In this document: one piece after another, positions 1-9,355 of the stretch
Numbering within the stretch: the stretch's first letter is position 1
Layout of the letters: every line of letters begins with the position of its first letter
NCBI GenBank assembly: GCA_934555855.1
Contig: CAKTFL010000001.1
Coordinates: 1-64,000, forward strand
Length of the DNA stretch: 64,000 nucleotides
Reading direction: 5' to 3'
Source: an uncultured Sphingomonas sp.
GTDB taxonomy: Bacteria; Pseudomonadota; Alphaproteobacteria; Sphingomonadales; Sphingomonadaceae
Position numbers and translations under genes: made by a program
Notes under the pieces: generated by a model
What the model was told of the DNA's origin: nothing
Database searches by the model: none
What the model saw: the letters and a program-made list of their open reading frames with translations, nothing else

Positions 1-561
1 GTGTCGCTCATCATCGACACCGATCCCCAGGCGACCGCAAGTCAATGGGCCGCCTGGCGCCAGGACCGGCCCCCTGAGGTGATCGACAGCCCGCCACCGC
101 GCCTCGCCGCTAAAGTCGAGCAGGCAAGGGAGCAGGGGGCCCAGATCATCGTGATCGACACGCCGCCCCATGCCGACAGTGCCGCCCGCTCGGCGGTGGA
201 AGTCGCCGACCTAGTTCTGATTCCCTGCCGGCCAAGCGCCTTTGATCTCAGCGCCATTCAGACCACGGCCAAGCTCGTGCAACTGCTTCGCAAGCCTGCT
301 TACGTCGTCTTCACCGCAGGCAGTCCCAACGCACCGCGCGTCTATGCCGAGGCGGGCGAGCTGGTCGACAGCTACGGTACGCCGCCTTGCCCGATCCTGA
401 TCCCCGACCGCGCTGCCTATCGCCATGCCTCGGCCGAGGGTCTTACCGTCATGGAACTCGAACCCGCCAGCAAGGCGGCCGATGAGATTCGCGATCTCTA
501 CAAGTGGACATGTCGACAGATCGACATGCCGACTCCCCGCTTCAGGAAAGCTGCCGCATGA
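1..561 (+). CDS. parA: ParA-family partition ATPase, 5' end outside window
   Basis: ParA/MinD-type ATPase that positions plasmid or chromosome DNA for segregation. The frame is open at base 1. The visible protein begins at the second nucleotide-binding strand (IIDTDPQ, residues 4-10), and the switch/Walker B strand IIVIDTPP is at residues 49-56. The Walker A loop (KGGxGKT) must lie upstream of the window, so roughly 30-35 N-terminal residues are missing. The downstream RHH gene overlaps its stop by 4 bases (ATGA), which indicates translational coupling and a two-gene partition or plasmid-maintenance operon. The family is clear. Whether the replicon is a plasmid cannot be told from this gene alone. 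Confidence 0.85.
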   Translation: MSLIIDTDPQATASQWAAWRQDRPPEVIDSPPPRLAAKVEQAREQGAQIIVIDTPPHADSAARSAVEVADLVLIPCRPSAFDLSAIQTTAKLVQLLRKPAYVVFTAGSPNAPRVYAEAGELVDSYGTPPCPILIPDRAAYRHASAEGLTVMELEPASKAADEIRDLYKWTCRQIDMPTPRFRKAAA

Positions 562-845
562 GCCGCAAGCCCTCCTTCGCCAACCTGCGTACCCATGCCT
601 CCCACGCGCCAGCCTCTGCGGGGCCATTCACGGAAACGGCGTCCGAACCCGAGCAGGAGAGGGGGCCAACCGGACGCCCCGCGAGCCGGAAAGGTCGCAA
701 GCAGATTGCCGGCTTCTTCAGCCCGGACATGTCGCTCGCCCTGCACATGCTAGCCCGCCGCCAGGACCGTAATCTTCAAGCGCTGATGACCGAAGCGTTC
801 AATGACGTGCTTCGCAAACATGGCGAAAGCCCGATCGGAGATTAA
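558..845 (+). CDS. Ribbon-helix-helix partner of ParA
   Basis: Small basic protein of 95 residues. Its ATG overlaps the parA stop (ATGA), and this start is preferred over an in-frame ATG at 504 that lies deep inside parA. The N-terminal half is low-complexity and rich in Ser, Pro, Arg and Lys. The last 45 residues (GFFSPDMSLALHMLARRQD, then LQALMTEAFNDVLRKHG) have the strand-helix-helix pattern of RHH DNA-binding proteins found beside plasmid ParA genes. The expected role is centromere binding and/or autorepression of the operon. It could also be an antitoxin-like regulator, but no toxin gene follows. Confidence 0.65.
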   Translation: MSRKPSFANLRTHASHAPASAGPFTETASEPEQERGPTGRPASRKGRKQIAGFFSPDMSLALHMLARRQDRNLQALMTEAFNDVLRKHGESPIGD

Positions 846-1071
846 TCGTTGTGATCGTGCACTGGAAGCAGCGGTGTGACGACAATCGCGACAGATGCGG
901 ATCCTGGCCTGGAGGGTTGGGAAGGTAGGAGATACGAGGACAATCGCCGAACGGGGCAGCTTATGACCCCGAAAGGCCCGCGACCACCCTCTTCCACAAC
1001 CAACAGGGCGGTCGCCCCGCCTATGCACGTGGATGGCGACCCGCATTGTGTCCAAGTGCAGGGGTTGTCGG

Positions 1072-2481
1072 TCAGAAAGCGTTGCGGTGGAACAACACCC
1101 TGAAGGTTGCCAGGATTATCCGTATGTCGCGCCAGATCGACCAATGTTCAAGATACTCGAGGTCGGCCTGAAGGCGGTTCCTCAGATCGTCCTCGATGAT
1201 GGTTGCACCGCGATAGCCACGAACCTGAGCAAGGCCGGTCAGGCCGGGCTTGGCCGCATGTCGGTGCCAATAGCGACCGTCCACTTCCCAGAACAGCTTC
1301 TCTGCCGCGCGCGAGCCGAGGGCATGAGGGCGTGGACCGACAATGCTCATGTCGCCCTTCCACACGTTGAAGAGCTGCGGCAGCTCGTCCATGCTGGTCT
1401 GGCGGAGAGTACGGCCGATACGGGTGATCCTGTCGTCGTCTCGGGATGCGGAGCGATGACCGGCGCTATCGGCTTCCTCTACCCGCATGCTGCGGAATTT
1501 CCAGATATGGAACATCTTGTTCCCGCGCCCAATACGAACCTGCTTAAACAGGACGGGTCCCGGCGAATCCCATTTCACGAGAAGCGCGATGAACGCCAGA
1601 AACGGGGAGAGAAGCAGCAAAGTGCAGCTTGAAACGACGAAGTCGAACGCTCGCTTGATTGACCGTTCGAACAACCTGAGCGGGCCAGCAGCGACAATCA
1701 CGGTAGGCGTCCGGCCATAAGCGGACACCCCGATCGGGGCCAGAACGTTCAATTCCGGTACAAATATCTCACCCTGCACATTGGTGCCCTTCAACGCGTG
1801 GGCCCAGGCTGCACGGCGGTCGGGTTCGCAGGTCACGATGACGCGATCGGCGCTGGCTACGGTCTCGGCAAGCCGATCGTACATCAATGGATCGTGGCGG
1901 TCGGGATCGAAATTACCATCGGTCGTCAGCACGACCGAGAACTCCCCATCGGGAACGGGCGACTTCCCGTCCCAGAGCAGAATGACGTTCAAGGGATTGC
2001 CGCCCACGATAGCGGTCATGTGGCGAACGAACAGGTAGCGCGATACCATGATCATGGCGAGCGTCGCGCCTGTTCCCACTGTCACGACAACGCGAGGAAA
2101 GTTTTCGCTGACCTTGAGGCAGAAGGCGACCAGGATAATCGCGCAGACGGACATAAGCAGGGCCCGAGCCCCGCGTGAGGCCGCACGCCATGCGCTCTGC
2201 AGATTGTCCGCTGCATAGGCATGGAGCGACAAGGCGGCAAAAAAATAGATCGGCAGGAGTGGCGCAACCAGAATTACCCACTCCGTGTCACCCAGAAACA
2301 CGCCGCGAAGGTAGGCGGTCAGGGCGAAGCCGATGATCAGGCACAACGTATCAAGCGCCACCAGGCTCAGGAAAGCACGGAAGCGGAGAATCGCTGCCTG
2401 TGGCCGCCAGCGCGAAGAACGGTGCACAGCGCCGAACTGCTCCCGTGCATGCTGGTTCATAGGCTTATACGCTGTTGGCAC
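1072..2481 (-). CDS. Polyprenyl glycosylphosphotransferase (initiating transferase)
   Basis: Integral-membrane phosphoglycosyl transferase that loads the first sugar-1-phosphate onto undecaprenyl phosphate, starting the exopolysaccharide repeat unit. The 469 residues comprise an N-terminal region with about four hydrophobic segments (residues 35-170), a soluble CoA-binding-like region, then a fifth hydrophobic helix and the bacterial sugar transferase domain from about residue 280. That domain shows WDSPGPVLFKQ, WKFRSM, DELPQLFNVW and SIVGPRPHA, all hallmarks of the WcaJ/GumD/ExoY class. An in-frame ATG at 2460 (residue 8) is an alternative start. It is divergent from the polymerase gene at 2755, with 273 bases between them. 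The exact sugar cannot be assigned. Confidence 0.88.
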   Translation of the reverse strand: MPTAYKPMNQHAREQFGAVHRSSRWRPQAAILRFRAFLSLVALDTLCLIIGFALTAYLRGVFLGDTEWVILVAPLLPIYFFAALSLHAYAADNLQSAWRAASRGARALLMSVCAIILVAFCLKVSENFPRVVVTVGTGATLAMIMVSRYLFVRHMTAIVGGNPLNVILLWDGKSPVPDGEFSVVLTTDGNFDPDRHDPLMYDRLAETVASADRVIVTCEPDRRAAWAHALKGTNVQGEIFVPELNVLAPIGVSAYGRTPTVIVAAGPLRLFERSIKRAFDFVVSSCTLLLLSPFLAFIALLVKWDSPGPVLFKQVRIGRGNKMFHIWKFRSMRVEEADSAGHRSASRDDDRITRIGRTLRQTSMDELPQLFNVWKGDMSIVGPRPHALGSRAAEKLFWEVDGRYWHRHAAKPGLTGLAQVRGYRGATIIEDDLRNRLQADLEYLEHWSIWRDIRIILATFRVLFHRNAF

Positions 2482-2754
2482 ACGTGTTCGCTCCCTGAGC
2501 CCGGCACTATCATCTTAGCGATTTGGAAGCACGCCAGGATTGCAGTGCGTTATGACCCGGTCAGTGGAAACACGCATCAGCCGGCCTGCCCGGTCCAGGC
2601 GATGAAGGATGATGGATTCTGAGGCTGCTGTAGCGCAGGAACACTGGCTGCCGCTGGACAGTGTTGCCGAGCGGCAGGGAACCGCATAGGACCGGCACAC
2701 CCCCGCTCGGGAGTGCCGATCTTTGCGGAATAGGGCAAGTAAGTAGGTGAAATC

Positions 2755-4185
2755 GTGACGTCCCGCGTACGACGCTCCCCGGGCCGGGGTACGATTCCCA
2801 GCAGCAGCCCATGGCGTGGAAAGAGCCCGCCGCACATCGTGTTCTATGTGCTGCTGGCATTCCTGCTTGCTTGCTTGCTAGGCGGAGGCTCCAACCGGAC
2901 GGATGTCTATTCGCTGCTCTACTTGCGGCCTTTTACGGTCATTTGCCTGTTTTCCATGCTCTTCGTTCCAGTCCATCGAGACTGGCGGCAGGTACGCGCG
3001 CCCTTGGTGCTGCTAGGTCTTCTGGCAGTCGTGATCGCAATCCAGCTCGTGCCGTTACCGCCCTCCATCTGGGCCCGATTGCCAGGCCGGGCGCCGCTGG
3101 CCGGCGCAATGGTCGCTCTGGGCGGAGAGCAGCCTTGGCGGCCGCTCTCATGGACTCCGGATCTCACGCTGAACAGCCTTCTTGCCCTACTAGCACCGCT
3201 GACGGTGCTGGTCGGCTATGCCGGTATCCGACCGGATCAGCGAGCGGCACTGGTGCCGCTGGTGATTGGCGCAGCAGTTGCCAGCGCGGCGCTGGGCATC
3301 ATTCAGTTCACGGGGGGACGGTTCAGCCCTGCGAACCTGTATGCGGGTCACTCCCTAGACGTGCCTAATGGCTGGTTCGCCAATCGCAATCACCATGCAG
3401 ATTTCCTCGCTTGCGCTCTGGTGCTGATCGCAACGTGGCTGCAGTTACCGGCGCACTTGCGGCGTACCGAGCGCCAACGCTACTGGATTGCCGGACTGGT
3501 CGCCTGTTTCTTGTTTGTGGTGGTGATCGCGACCGGATCAAGGAGCGGCACGCTGCTTACGGTATTGGCTCTCGCATATGCTGGGGTGACGACACTGAAG
3601 TCATTTTCCCGCAAGCTGGACGGGCGCAACATCCTGATCCTCTGGGCCGGAGCCGGTATCGTTGCGCTGCTGCTCATCGGTATCATGTTGATGGCCGGGC
3701 GCGCGGTATCGCTTGACCGGTTGTTCGGGTTCGACGCGACTGCAGAACAGCGCATTCGTTCCCTCCCGACGCTGATCGCGATGTGGCGTGATTTCATGCC
3801 GATCGGTAGTGGTTTCGGCTCCTTTGACCCGGTGTTCCGGATGTACGAGCCCGATGCGTTGCTACACCCGGGGTATTTCAACCATGCCCATAACGACTGG
3901 CTTGAACTGGGCCTCACCGGCGGTCTGGCGGCGCTTGTCATCCTGGTCCTATTTGTCCTGTGGGTGTCGGTCCGATTGATTCTCAGCTTCCGTCTGCCCG
4001 GTTCCAGCGCGGTGCATTGCGCGCGGGGTGGCGGGATCGTTCTTCTGGTGCTCGGGGCGGCCAGCATCAGTGATTACCCGCTGCGTACACCGCTTCTTGC
4101 CGCTTTCACGGCAATCGCCTGCGCGTGGCTGAGCAGCAGTTTCGACAAGCCGGCAAGCCCTGCGCCGGGGCAGGGCAGCCGGTAG
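2755..4185 (+). CDS. O-antigen polymerase/ligase family protein (Wzy_C)
   Basis: Polytopic inner-membrane protein of 476 residues with about ten hydrophobic segments, matching the Wzy/WaaL polymerase-ligase superfamily. It carries the GSRSG-type motif (near residue 262) and the large periplasmic loop ending in HNDWLELGLTGG (near residue 379), typical of the Wzy_C domain. Expected role: joining undecaprenyl-linked repeat units on the periplasmic face. The GTG start at 2755 is preceded by a TAGGTG ribosome-binding-like sequence at suitable spacing. The Wza/Wzc-like genes downstream support polymerase over lipid-A ligase. A second Wzy-like gene lies at 21790. Confidence 0.82.
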   Translation: MTSRVRRSPGRGTIPSSSPWRGKSPPHIVFYVLLAFLLACLLGGGSNRTDVYSLLYLRPFTVICLFSMLFVPVHRDWRQVRAPLVLLGLLAVVIAIQLVPLPPSIWARLPGRAPLAGAMVALGGEQPWRPLSWTPDLTLNSLLALLAPLTVLVGYAGIRPDQRAALVPLVIGAAVASAALGIIQFTGGRFSPANLYAGHSLDVPNGWFANRNHHADFLACALVLIATWLQLPAHLRRTERQRYWIAGLVACFLFVVVIATGSRSGTLLTVLALAYAGVTTLKSFSRKLDGRNILILWAGAGIVALLLIGIMLMAGRAVSLDRLFGFDATAEQRIRSLPTLIAMWRDFMPIGSGFGSFDPVFRMYEPDALLHPGYFNHAHNDWLELGLTGGLAALVILVLFVLWVSVRLILSFRLPGSSAVHCARGGGIVLLVLGAASISDYPLRTPLLAAFTAIACAWLSSSFDKPASPAPGQGSR

Positions 4186-4240
4186 GTTCGGTTGCAATGT
4201 ACAACGGACATCTTTATCGCTCGCAAGAGGCTGTCCCTGC

Positions 4241-4972
4241 GTGTTTCCGAGGCTGCAACGTTTCATGAAAGATTGGCTCTGGCTCGGATGCGTCTCGACG
4301 CTCCTTCTTTTCGGGTGCGCCGAAGATCGGCTGGTGGGACGTCCGGGGCTCCAGATCGTGAACGGGTCGCAGTTCCCGGCACCTGACGGCAGTCGCACCA
4401 GCCTTGAACAGCGACGTGCGTATATAGTCGCGCCATCCGACCGACTTACGGTAGATGTGTTCGGCGTGGCCGAACTCACTCGTACCATTCAGGTCGATCC
4501 TAACGGCATGTTCACCTTGCCGCTGGTCGGGGCACTGCAGGCGGCGGGCAAGACGCCGGCCGAGCTTGCCGGCACGATCGCGGACCGGCTGCGGGGCCGC
4601 TACATGCGCGATCCGCAGGTAGCGGTGAATGCCGAAACGGTGAACCAGAACATCACTGTAGAAGGTGAAGTCCGCATTCCCGGCATTTACCCGGTTACTT
4701 CTCGCACGACCCTGCTTCAGGCGTTGGCGCGCGCGCAGGGCCTGACCGACAATGCCAACACTGAGTATGTAGTTGTATTTCGGCAGGTAAGTGATCGGAA
4801 GATGGCGGCGCTGTATGATGTCCGCGCCATCCGTCAAGGCATGTACGAAGATCCCGAGGTTTATGGCAACGACGTCATCTCCGTAGGTGAGTCGCGGGCA
4901 CGGCGCATATTCACGGTCGCCTTTCAGACAGCGGCTCTGTTGACCGGTCCGATTATTGCCATTTTGAACTAG
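4241..4972 (+). CDS. Polysaccharide export lipoprotein (Wza/OPX family)
   Basis: Outer-membrane polysaccharide export protein of about 243 residues. It has a lipoprotein signal with lipobox LLFGC, then a Poly_export (PES) domain (APSDRLTVDVFGVAEL to DPQVAVNAE) and one SLBB-like domain (GEVRIPGIYPV to LARAQGLTD). The length is typical of short alphaproteobacterial OPX proteins that lack the C-terminal barrel helix of E. coli Wza. The GTG at 4241 has an AGAGG upstream; the ATG at 4265 (MKDWLWLG) is an equally plausible start. It sits 15 bases before the Wzc-like gene, the usual pairing. Confidence 0.85.
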   Translation: MFPRLQRFMKDWLWLGCVSTLLLFGCAEDRLVGRPGLQIVNGSQFPAPDGSRTSLEQRRAYIVAPSDRLTVDVFGVAELTRTIQVDPNGMFTLPLVGALQAAGKTPAELAGTIADRLRGRYMRDPQVAVNAETVNQNITVEGEVRIPGIYPVTSRTTLLQALARAQGLTDNANTEYVVVFRQVSDRKMAALYDVRAIRQGMYEDPEVYGNDVISVGESRARRIFTVAFQTAALLTGPIIAILN

Positions 4973-4987
4973 CGGACGGGAACCCCA

Positions 4988-7210
4988 ATGGACAATCTTT
5001 CGTACCGTTCGCCGATGATGGCGTACCCTGCCGGCTCGACAGTGCTGAACGAGGGTGGCCCGACGATGGAATCGGACAGCATGCGTCCTTTGCTGACGCA
5101 GGCGATAACGATCGTACGCCGGCGCAAATGGGTCCTGATCGGGGCAGTTGTCACTGCTCTTCTGGTCGGCTTCGTTGTTACGCTGCTGATGACGCCACAA
5201 TATACCGCCAAGGGAACGCTGGAGATCCAGCGTGAAAATGCCGGTCCTTCCACCGTTCCAGGCAATGATGCGCGTGCGTCCATCGTGGACCCGGAGTTTT
5301 ACGATACCCAGATCGGTTTGATAAAGGCCCACAGCTTGGCCGAGCAGGTCGCCGCCAATCTGAAGCTCCAGGATGATCCTCGCTTTTTCGAAATCTTTGG
5401 GGTGAAGAACGACTGGTTCGAGAATGGTCGTCCGGTTTCGGGTGCGCCATCACGCCTGGATCGCGTGCGACTGGCGGGGGGCATCCTGCTCAATCACCTG
5501 ACAGTTAACCATGAACGCGCGTCGAGATTGGTGGAGATCAGCTTCACCAGTCCGGATCCCGTGCTGTCCAAGCGGGTGGTCGACGCCTGGGGCAGCAATT
5601 TCATCCAGGCGACGCTGGCACGCCGCTTCGAAGCAAGCTCCTATGCGCGCAATTTCCTGGAGAACCGACTGGGGCAGCTGCGCCAGCGGATCGATTCGTC
5701 GGAACGACAACTGGTGGATTACGCGGCCCGTCAAGGCATCGTGAACGTGCCGGTGGCGTCCGCGGGCACCGGGGCGGGAGCCGGGCCATCCGAGCGGCCA
5801 CTCCTGGCAGACGATCTTGCCGCTCTGAACCAGCAGTTGTCGCAGGCCCGCGCCGATCGGATCGAAGCGGAAGCCCGCATGAATACGCCTGGATCACAGG
5901 CACCCGAAGCCTTGCAGCAGAATGGTGCATTGAACGGCATGCGCCAGCAACGGGCGCAACTTGCAGCGGATTACGCGCGGCTGATGGTTCAGTTCCAGCC
6001 CGACTATCCGCCAGCGCGCTCGCTACAGAATCAGATCGCGCAGATGGATCGTTCCATAGCTCGCGAGGAGGCGAGAATCCAGGGAACAGTTCGGGGCGGT
6101 TATGCTTCCGCGGTGGCACGTGAAAACGCGCTGCAGACGCGTCTGAACCAACTCAAGGCCTCGGTTCTCGATCTGCGTCGGCGCAGTATTCAGTACAACA
6201 TCATTCAGCGCGATGCGGATACCAACCGGCAATTGTATGATGCGCTGCTTCAACGCTACAAGGAGATCGGAGTAGCGGGTGGCATCGGCGTCAACAACAT
6301 ATCGGTTGTCGACAGGCCCGAAGTTCCGGGTGCTCCCTCAAGTCCGAAGCTTCCTCTCAACCTGCTCATCGCGCTTGTTGCCGGCATTGTGCTTGGTGGC
6401 GGAGCGGCATGGGCTTTGGAACAGATCGACCAGGGGCTGACCGACCCGAGTGAGGTGGAAAGCGACTTGCGTATCCCGCTGCTGGGTACCGTTCCGCAGG
6501 CCACCCAGGGCACGCCTGTGGAGTTGCTTTCCGATCGTAAGTCGGCAGTCAGCGAAGCTTATGTTTCGATCCAGACCAGGCTGTCTTTCGCTACCGCTCA
6601 TGGCGTGCCCCGCACCATTGCCATTACCAGCAGCCGGCCAGCGGAAGGTAAATCCACCACGGCCTTTGCCCTGGCCCTTTCCATGGCACGCTCGCGACGC
6701 CGCGTGCTGTTGATCGATGGCGACATGCGATCGCCTTCGGTCCACCATCTGCTCGATATTCCTAATAATCGGGGATTGAGCAATTATCTCGCCGGAGACG
6801 GTCAGGGCGATGATCTGATCGCTCCGACGCCCTTTGAGAATATGAGCGTCATGACTGCGGGTCCCATGCCGCCCAGCGCGCCGGAATTGCTAAACGGAGA
6901 CCGCCTGTCCCAGCTGCTGGCGGAAATGGGCGAGAGATTTGATCAAATCGTCATCGATGCCCCCCCGGTAATGGGTCTTGCCGATGCGCCACTGATCGGC
7001 AGCAAGGTGGAAGGCGTGATCTACGTGGTCGAGTTCCACAGTACGCAAAAGAGCATGGCACGGGTGGCGATTGGGCGTCTGGCTTCCGCCAACGTCCCGA
7101 TCACGGGTGCTGTGCTATCCAAGTTTGATGCCCGGCGCGCGCATTTCGGCTACGGATATGATTATGGTTACGGGTACGGCTATGGCGACGATATGACTCG
7201 GGCCAGCTAG
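4988..7210 (+). CDS. Wzc-like polysaccharide co-polymerase with BY-kinase domain
   Basis: Inner-membrane chain-length regulator fused to a bacterial tyrosine kinase (740 residues). Order: first transmembrane helix (about residues 44-66), Wzz domain, long coiled-coil periplasmic region, GNVR-type segment, second transmembrane helix (about 455-475), then the P-loop kinase. The kinase has Walker A SRPAEGKSTT (about 548-557), Walker A' VLLIDGDMR (about 575-583) and Walker B IVIDAPP (about 655-661). The C-terminus is a tyrosine/glycine cluster (GYGYDYGYGYGYGDD), the autophosphorylation tail expected of BY-kinases. It follows the Wza-like gene by 15 bases and precedes the next gene by 2, so it is in one operon. 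Confidence 0.92.
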   Translation: MDNLSYRSPMMAYPAGSTVLNEGGPTMESDSMRPLLTQAITIVRRRKWVLIGAVVTALLVGFVVTLLMTPQYTAKGTLEIQRENAGPSTVPGNDARASIVDPEFYDTQIGLIKAHSLAEQVAANLKLQDDPRFFEIFGVKNDWFENGRPVSGAPSRLDRVRLAGGILLNHLTVNHERASRLVEISFTSPDPVLSKRVVDAWGSNFIQATLARRFEASSYARNFLENRLGQLRQRIDSSERQLVDYAARQGIVNVPVASAGTGAGAGPSERPLLADDLAALNQQLSQARADRIEAEARMNTPGSQAPEALQQNGALNGMRQQRAQLAADYARLMVQFQPDYPPARSLQNQIAQMDRSIAREEARIQGTVRGGYASAVARENALQTRLNQLKASVLDLRRRSIQYNIIQRDADTNRQLYDALLQRYKEIGVAGGIGVNNISVVDRPEVPGAPSSPKLPLNLLIALVAGIVLGGGAAWALEQIDQGLTDPSEVESDLRIPLLGTVPQATQGTPVELLSDRKSAVSEAYVSIQTRLSFATAHGVPRTIAITSSRPAEGKSTTAFALALSMARSRRRVLLIDGDMRSPSVHHLLDIPNNRGLSNYLAGDGQGDDLIAPTPFENMSVMTAGPMPPSAPELLNGDRLSQLLAEMGERFDQIVIDAPPVMGLADAPLIGSKVEGVIYVVEFHSTQKSMARVAIGRLASANVPITGAVLSKFDARRAHFGYGYDYGYGYGYGDDMTRAS

Positions 7211-7212
7211 GT

Positions 7213-8454
7213 ATGGCAGGAAGAATGGGTGGTCGGATCCGGAACGTCATACTGGCGGTAGCCGGGGTAGCCCTGTTCTGGCTGAGTCTTGCCAGTGCGG
7301 TGTCGCTTGTTCTGGGGGGGAACAATCCGGCGCTTTCCGTGCGTCTTGGCCTGCCATCTGCCGAGGCCAAGGCGGCACAAGCCCTGGAAATCGTGAGCCG
7401 GCCTCCCTCGTCCCCCGAGCAGATCCGCCGCGCTTCTCGGCTTGCCCAGGCTGCTCTGCGACGCGAACCGGGCAATGTTGTCGCCATCGTGGTGCTCGGC
7501 ACCGTCGCTTCGCTGCAAAAGCGTGACGATCTCGCTGCCGGCTTGTTCGCTTATTCAGAACGGCTGTCGCGGCATAACACGATTACCCAATTGTGGCTGA
7601 TCGAGAACCGGGTCGGCGCAGGCGACATCGGCGGTGCGCTCATTCATTACGACCGGCTCATGAGTGTAAAGCCGGCCTACCGGCAGACCCTGATCCCGAT
7701 CCTGGTTCAGGCATCGAGTGATCCGGCAGTCTCGCGGATTCTGGCTGGGGTGATGGCGCGACGACCGCCCTGGTGGACCGACGCGCTGGTTCCACTGATC
7801 TTTCAGTCGGCAAACCCTATAGTGACCCTGCCCATCCTCATGCAACGCCTGCGCCTTGACGCAAGCCAGAGCGCAGAGCGTCCTTTGATCGCTGCTGCAA
7901 TCACGCGCCTGGCGGGTGCGGGGGCGTTCGATGAGGCTTACACACTGTATCTTCGATCGGGCGGCACTCGGCTTGTTGGTTCTGAGCACGTACGCAACGG
8001 CGGCTTCGAGGCAGGTAACAGGCTGCCTCCGTTCGACTGGGAGTTGTACAACGAGGATGGGAGGGCGGCTGTGATCCAGCCTCACCAGACGGGCGGATCG
8101 GGAAAGTCCTTGTTCCTGTATGTCGACCCGGACCATCCGGGTGTCTTGGCCCGGCAGTTGCTGCTTCTTGCTCCCGGCAGTTACCGACTTTCTGTGGAGT
8201 CCGGCAACATAGGCAGGGATGAACCGGAGCGTCCTCAACTCCGGATTTCCTGCGCCGCGGGGACGGAAGGAACTCCGTTCCTCAACTTTCACCTGCCGGT
8301 TTCTGATGAAGCCGGGGGAAGGACCCGGTCTGATTTCACTGTGCCGACGGGGTGTTCCGCGCAATGGTTGTCCTTGGCGAGTGGTCCGGGATCGGGTGTT
8401 CAGGACAGCCCGCCCTGGATCGACGCAGTCAGCATCCAACCACGCGGGCAGTAA
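7213..8454 (+). CDS. Membrane-anchored TPR and jelly-roll protein of unknown function
   Basis: Protein of 413 residues starting two bases after the wzc-like stop, so probably co-translated. An N-terminal hydrophobic segment (residues 10-32) should anchor it in the membrane or act as a signal. Residues 45-255 are helical and TPR-like (repeated A-rich helix pairs around RRASRLAQAALRREPGNVVA). Residues 260-413 open with NGGFEAGNRLPPFDWEL and continue in a beta-rich pattern resembling carbohydrate-binding jelly-roll domains (CBM4-like NGGFE start). I do not recognise a named family. From its position it may scaffold or bind the nascent polysaccharide in the periplasm, which is inference. Confidence 0.75.
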   Translation: MAGRMGGRIRNVILAVAGVALFWLSLASAVSLVLGGNNPALSVRLGLPSAEAKAAQALEIVSRPPSSPEQIRRASRLAQAALRREPGNVVAIVVLGTVASLQKRDDLAAGLFAYSERLSRHNTITQLWLIENRVGAGDIGGALIHYDRLMSVKPAYRQTLIPILVQASSDPAVSRILAGVMARRPPWWTDALVPLIFQSANPIVTLPILMQRLRLDASQSAERPLIAAAITRLAGAGAFDEAYTLYLRSGGTRLVGSEHVRNGGFEAGNRLPPFDWELYNEDGRAAVIQPHQTGGSGKSLFLYVDPDHPGVLARQLLLLAPGSYRLSVESGNIGRDEPERPQLRISCAAGTEGTPFLNFHLPVSDEAGGRTRSDFTVPTGCSAQWLSLASGPGSGVQDSPPWIDAVSIQPRGQ

Positions 8455-8516
8455 CTTCCGAAAGGCGTCGTCCGGGCCATGGGCTTTGCGCTTGGCAAGA
8501 GGGAACAAGGGAGTTT

Positions 8517-9353
8517 ATGCCCCGCCCCCCTAGCGCCGAAGCTTCTGGCTTCGCCACAGACAGGCTTGAGATGGGTAGTGGGATGATTGTTGACCAGGCA
8601 GTGGTGCCCACCGAGAACATACTCGGCGTGCCGGTCAGTCTTATCGACATGCCCCAAGCGGTGCGCGTGGTGCTTGATGGCGTGAGTGCCAATCATGCTC
8701 AATATGTCTGTGTTCGCGACGTTCATGGCTTGATGCGCTCCGTAGAGGATCCCACCATGATGGATATCCAGCGCAAGGCTGCGATGGTGACCCCCGATGG
8801 GATGCCTCTGGTCATCACCGCGCGAATGCGCGGCCATCCGGAAATCAGCCGGGTCAGCGGCGCTGACCTGATGGAGGCGGTGTGCGAAGCATCGCAGGAA
8901 ACGGGTGCGCGTCATTTCTTCTATGGTGGTAAAGAGGGTGTGGCGGAGAAACTGATTGCCAATCTGGTGCACCGTTATCCGCGAATGACGGTTGCCGGGC
9001 ATTACTGCCCGCCCTTCCGGATGTTGACACCTGAAGAGGACGATGCGGTGGTGGACATGCTACGCGCTTCGGGTGCCCAGATCGTTTGGGTCGGTATCAG
9101 CACGCCCAAGCAGGAATTCTGGATGCGCGACCATGTCTCCCGCCTGCCTGGCGCTACCCTGCTTGGCGTGGGGGCGGCATTCGACTTTCATGCGGGCGTG
9201 GTGAAGCGCGCACCACAATGGATGCAGCGGTTCGCCCTTGAGTGGCTACACCGCCTGGCCAGCGAGCCGCGTCGACTATGGCGCCGCTACCTGATCATGG
9301 CGCCCCAGTTTCTCTGGCGAGTTACACTGGAAAACAGGCGCTTGCGCCACTGA
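8517..9353 (+). CDS. WecG/TagA/CpsF-family glycosyltransferase (GT26)
   Basis: Cytoplasmic glycosyltransferase of 278 residues that transfers a sugar, typically N-acetylmannosaminuronate or a related residue, to a lipid-linked acceptor. It shows the family motifs TPDGMPLV, GVGAAFDFHAG and PKQEFWM, plus the basic, hydrophobic C-terminal tail (LASEPRRLWRRYLI) used for membrane association. The ATG at 8517 is chosen because AAGGGAG lies just upstream; the frame is open further 5' but overlaps nothing useful. The GT4 gene starts two bases after its stop. Confidence 0.85.
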   Translation: MPRPPSAEASGFATDRLEMGSGMIVDQAVVPTENILGVPVSLIDMPQAVRVVLDGVSANHAQYVCVRDVHGLMRSVEDPTMMDIQRKAAMVTPDGMPLVITARMRGHPEISRVSGADLMEAVCEASQETGARHFFYGGKEGVAEKLIANLVHRYPRMTVAGHYCPPFRMLTPEEDDAVVDMLRASGAQIVWVGISTPKQEFWMRDHVSRLPGATLLGVGAAFDFHAGVVKRAPQWMQRFALEWLHRLASEPRRLWRRYLIMAPQFLWRVTLENRRLRH

Positions 9354-9355
9354 TC

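Noticed and set aside
4214..5332. 372-codon minus-strand frame across the Wza-like gene and the start of the Wzc-like gene
   Set aside because: It spans two recognised plus-strand genes and the gap between them, and has no motif.
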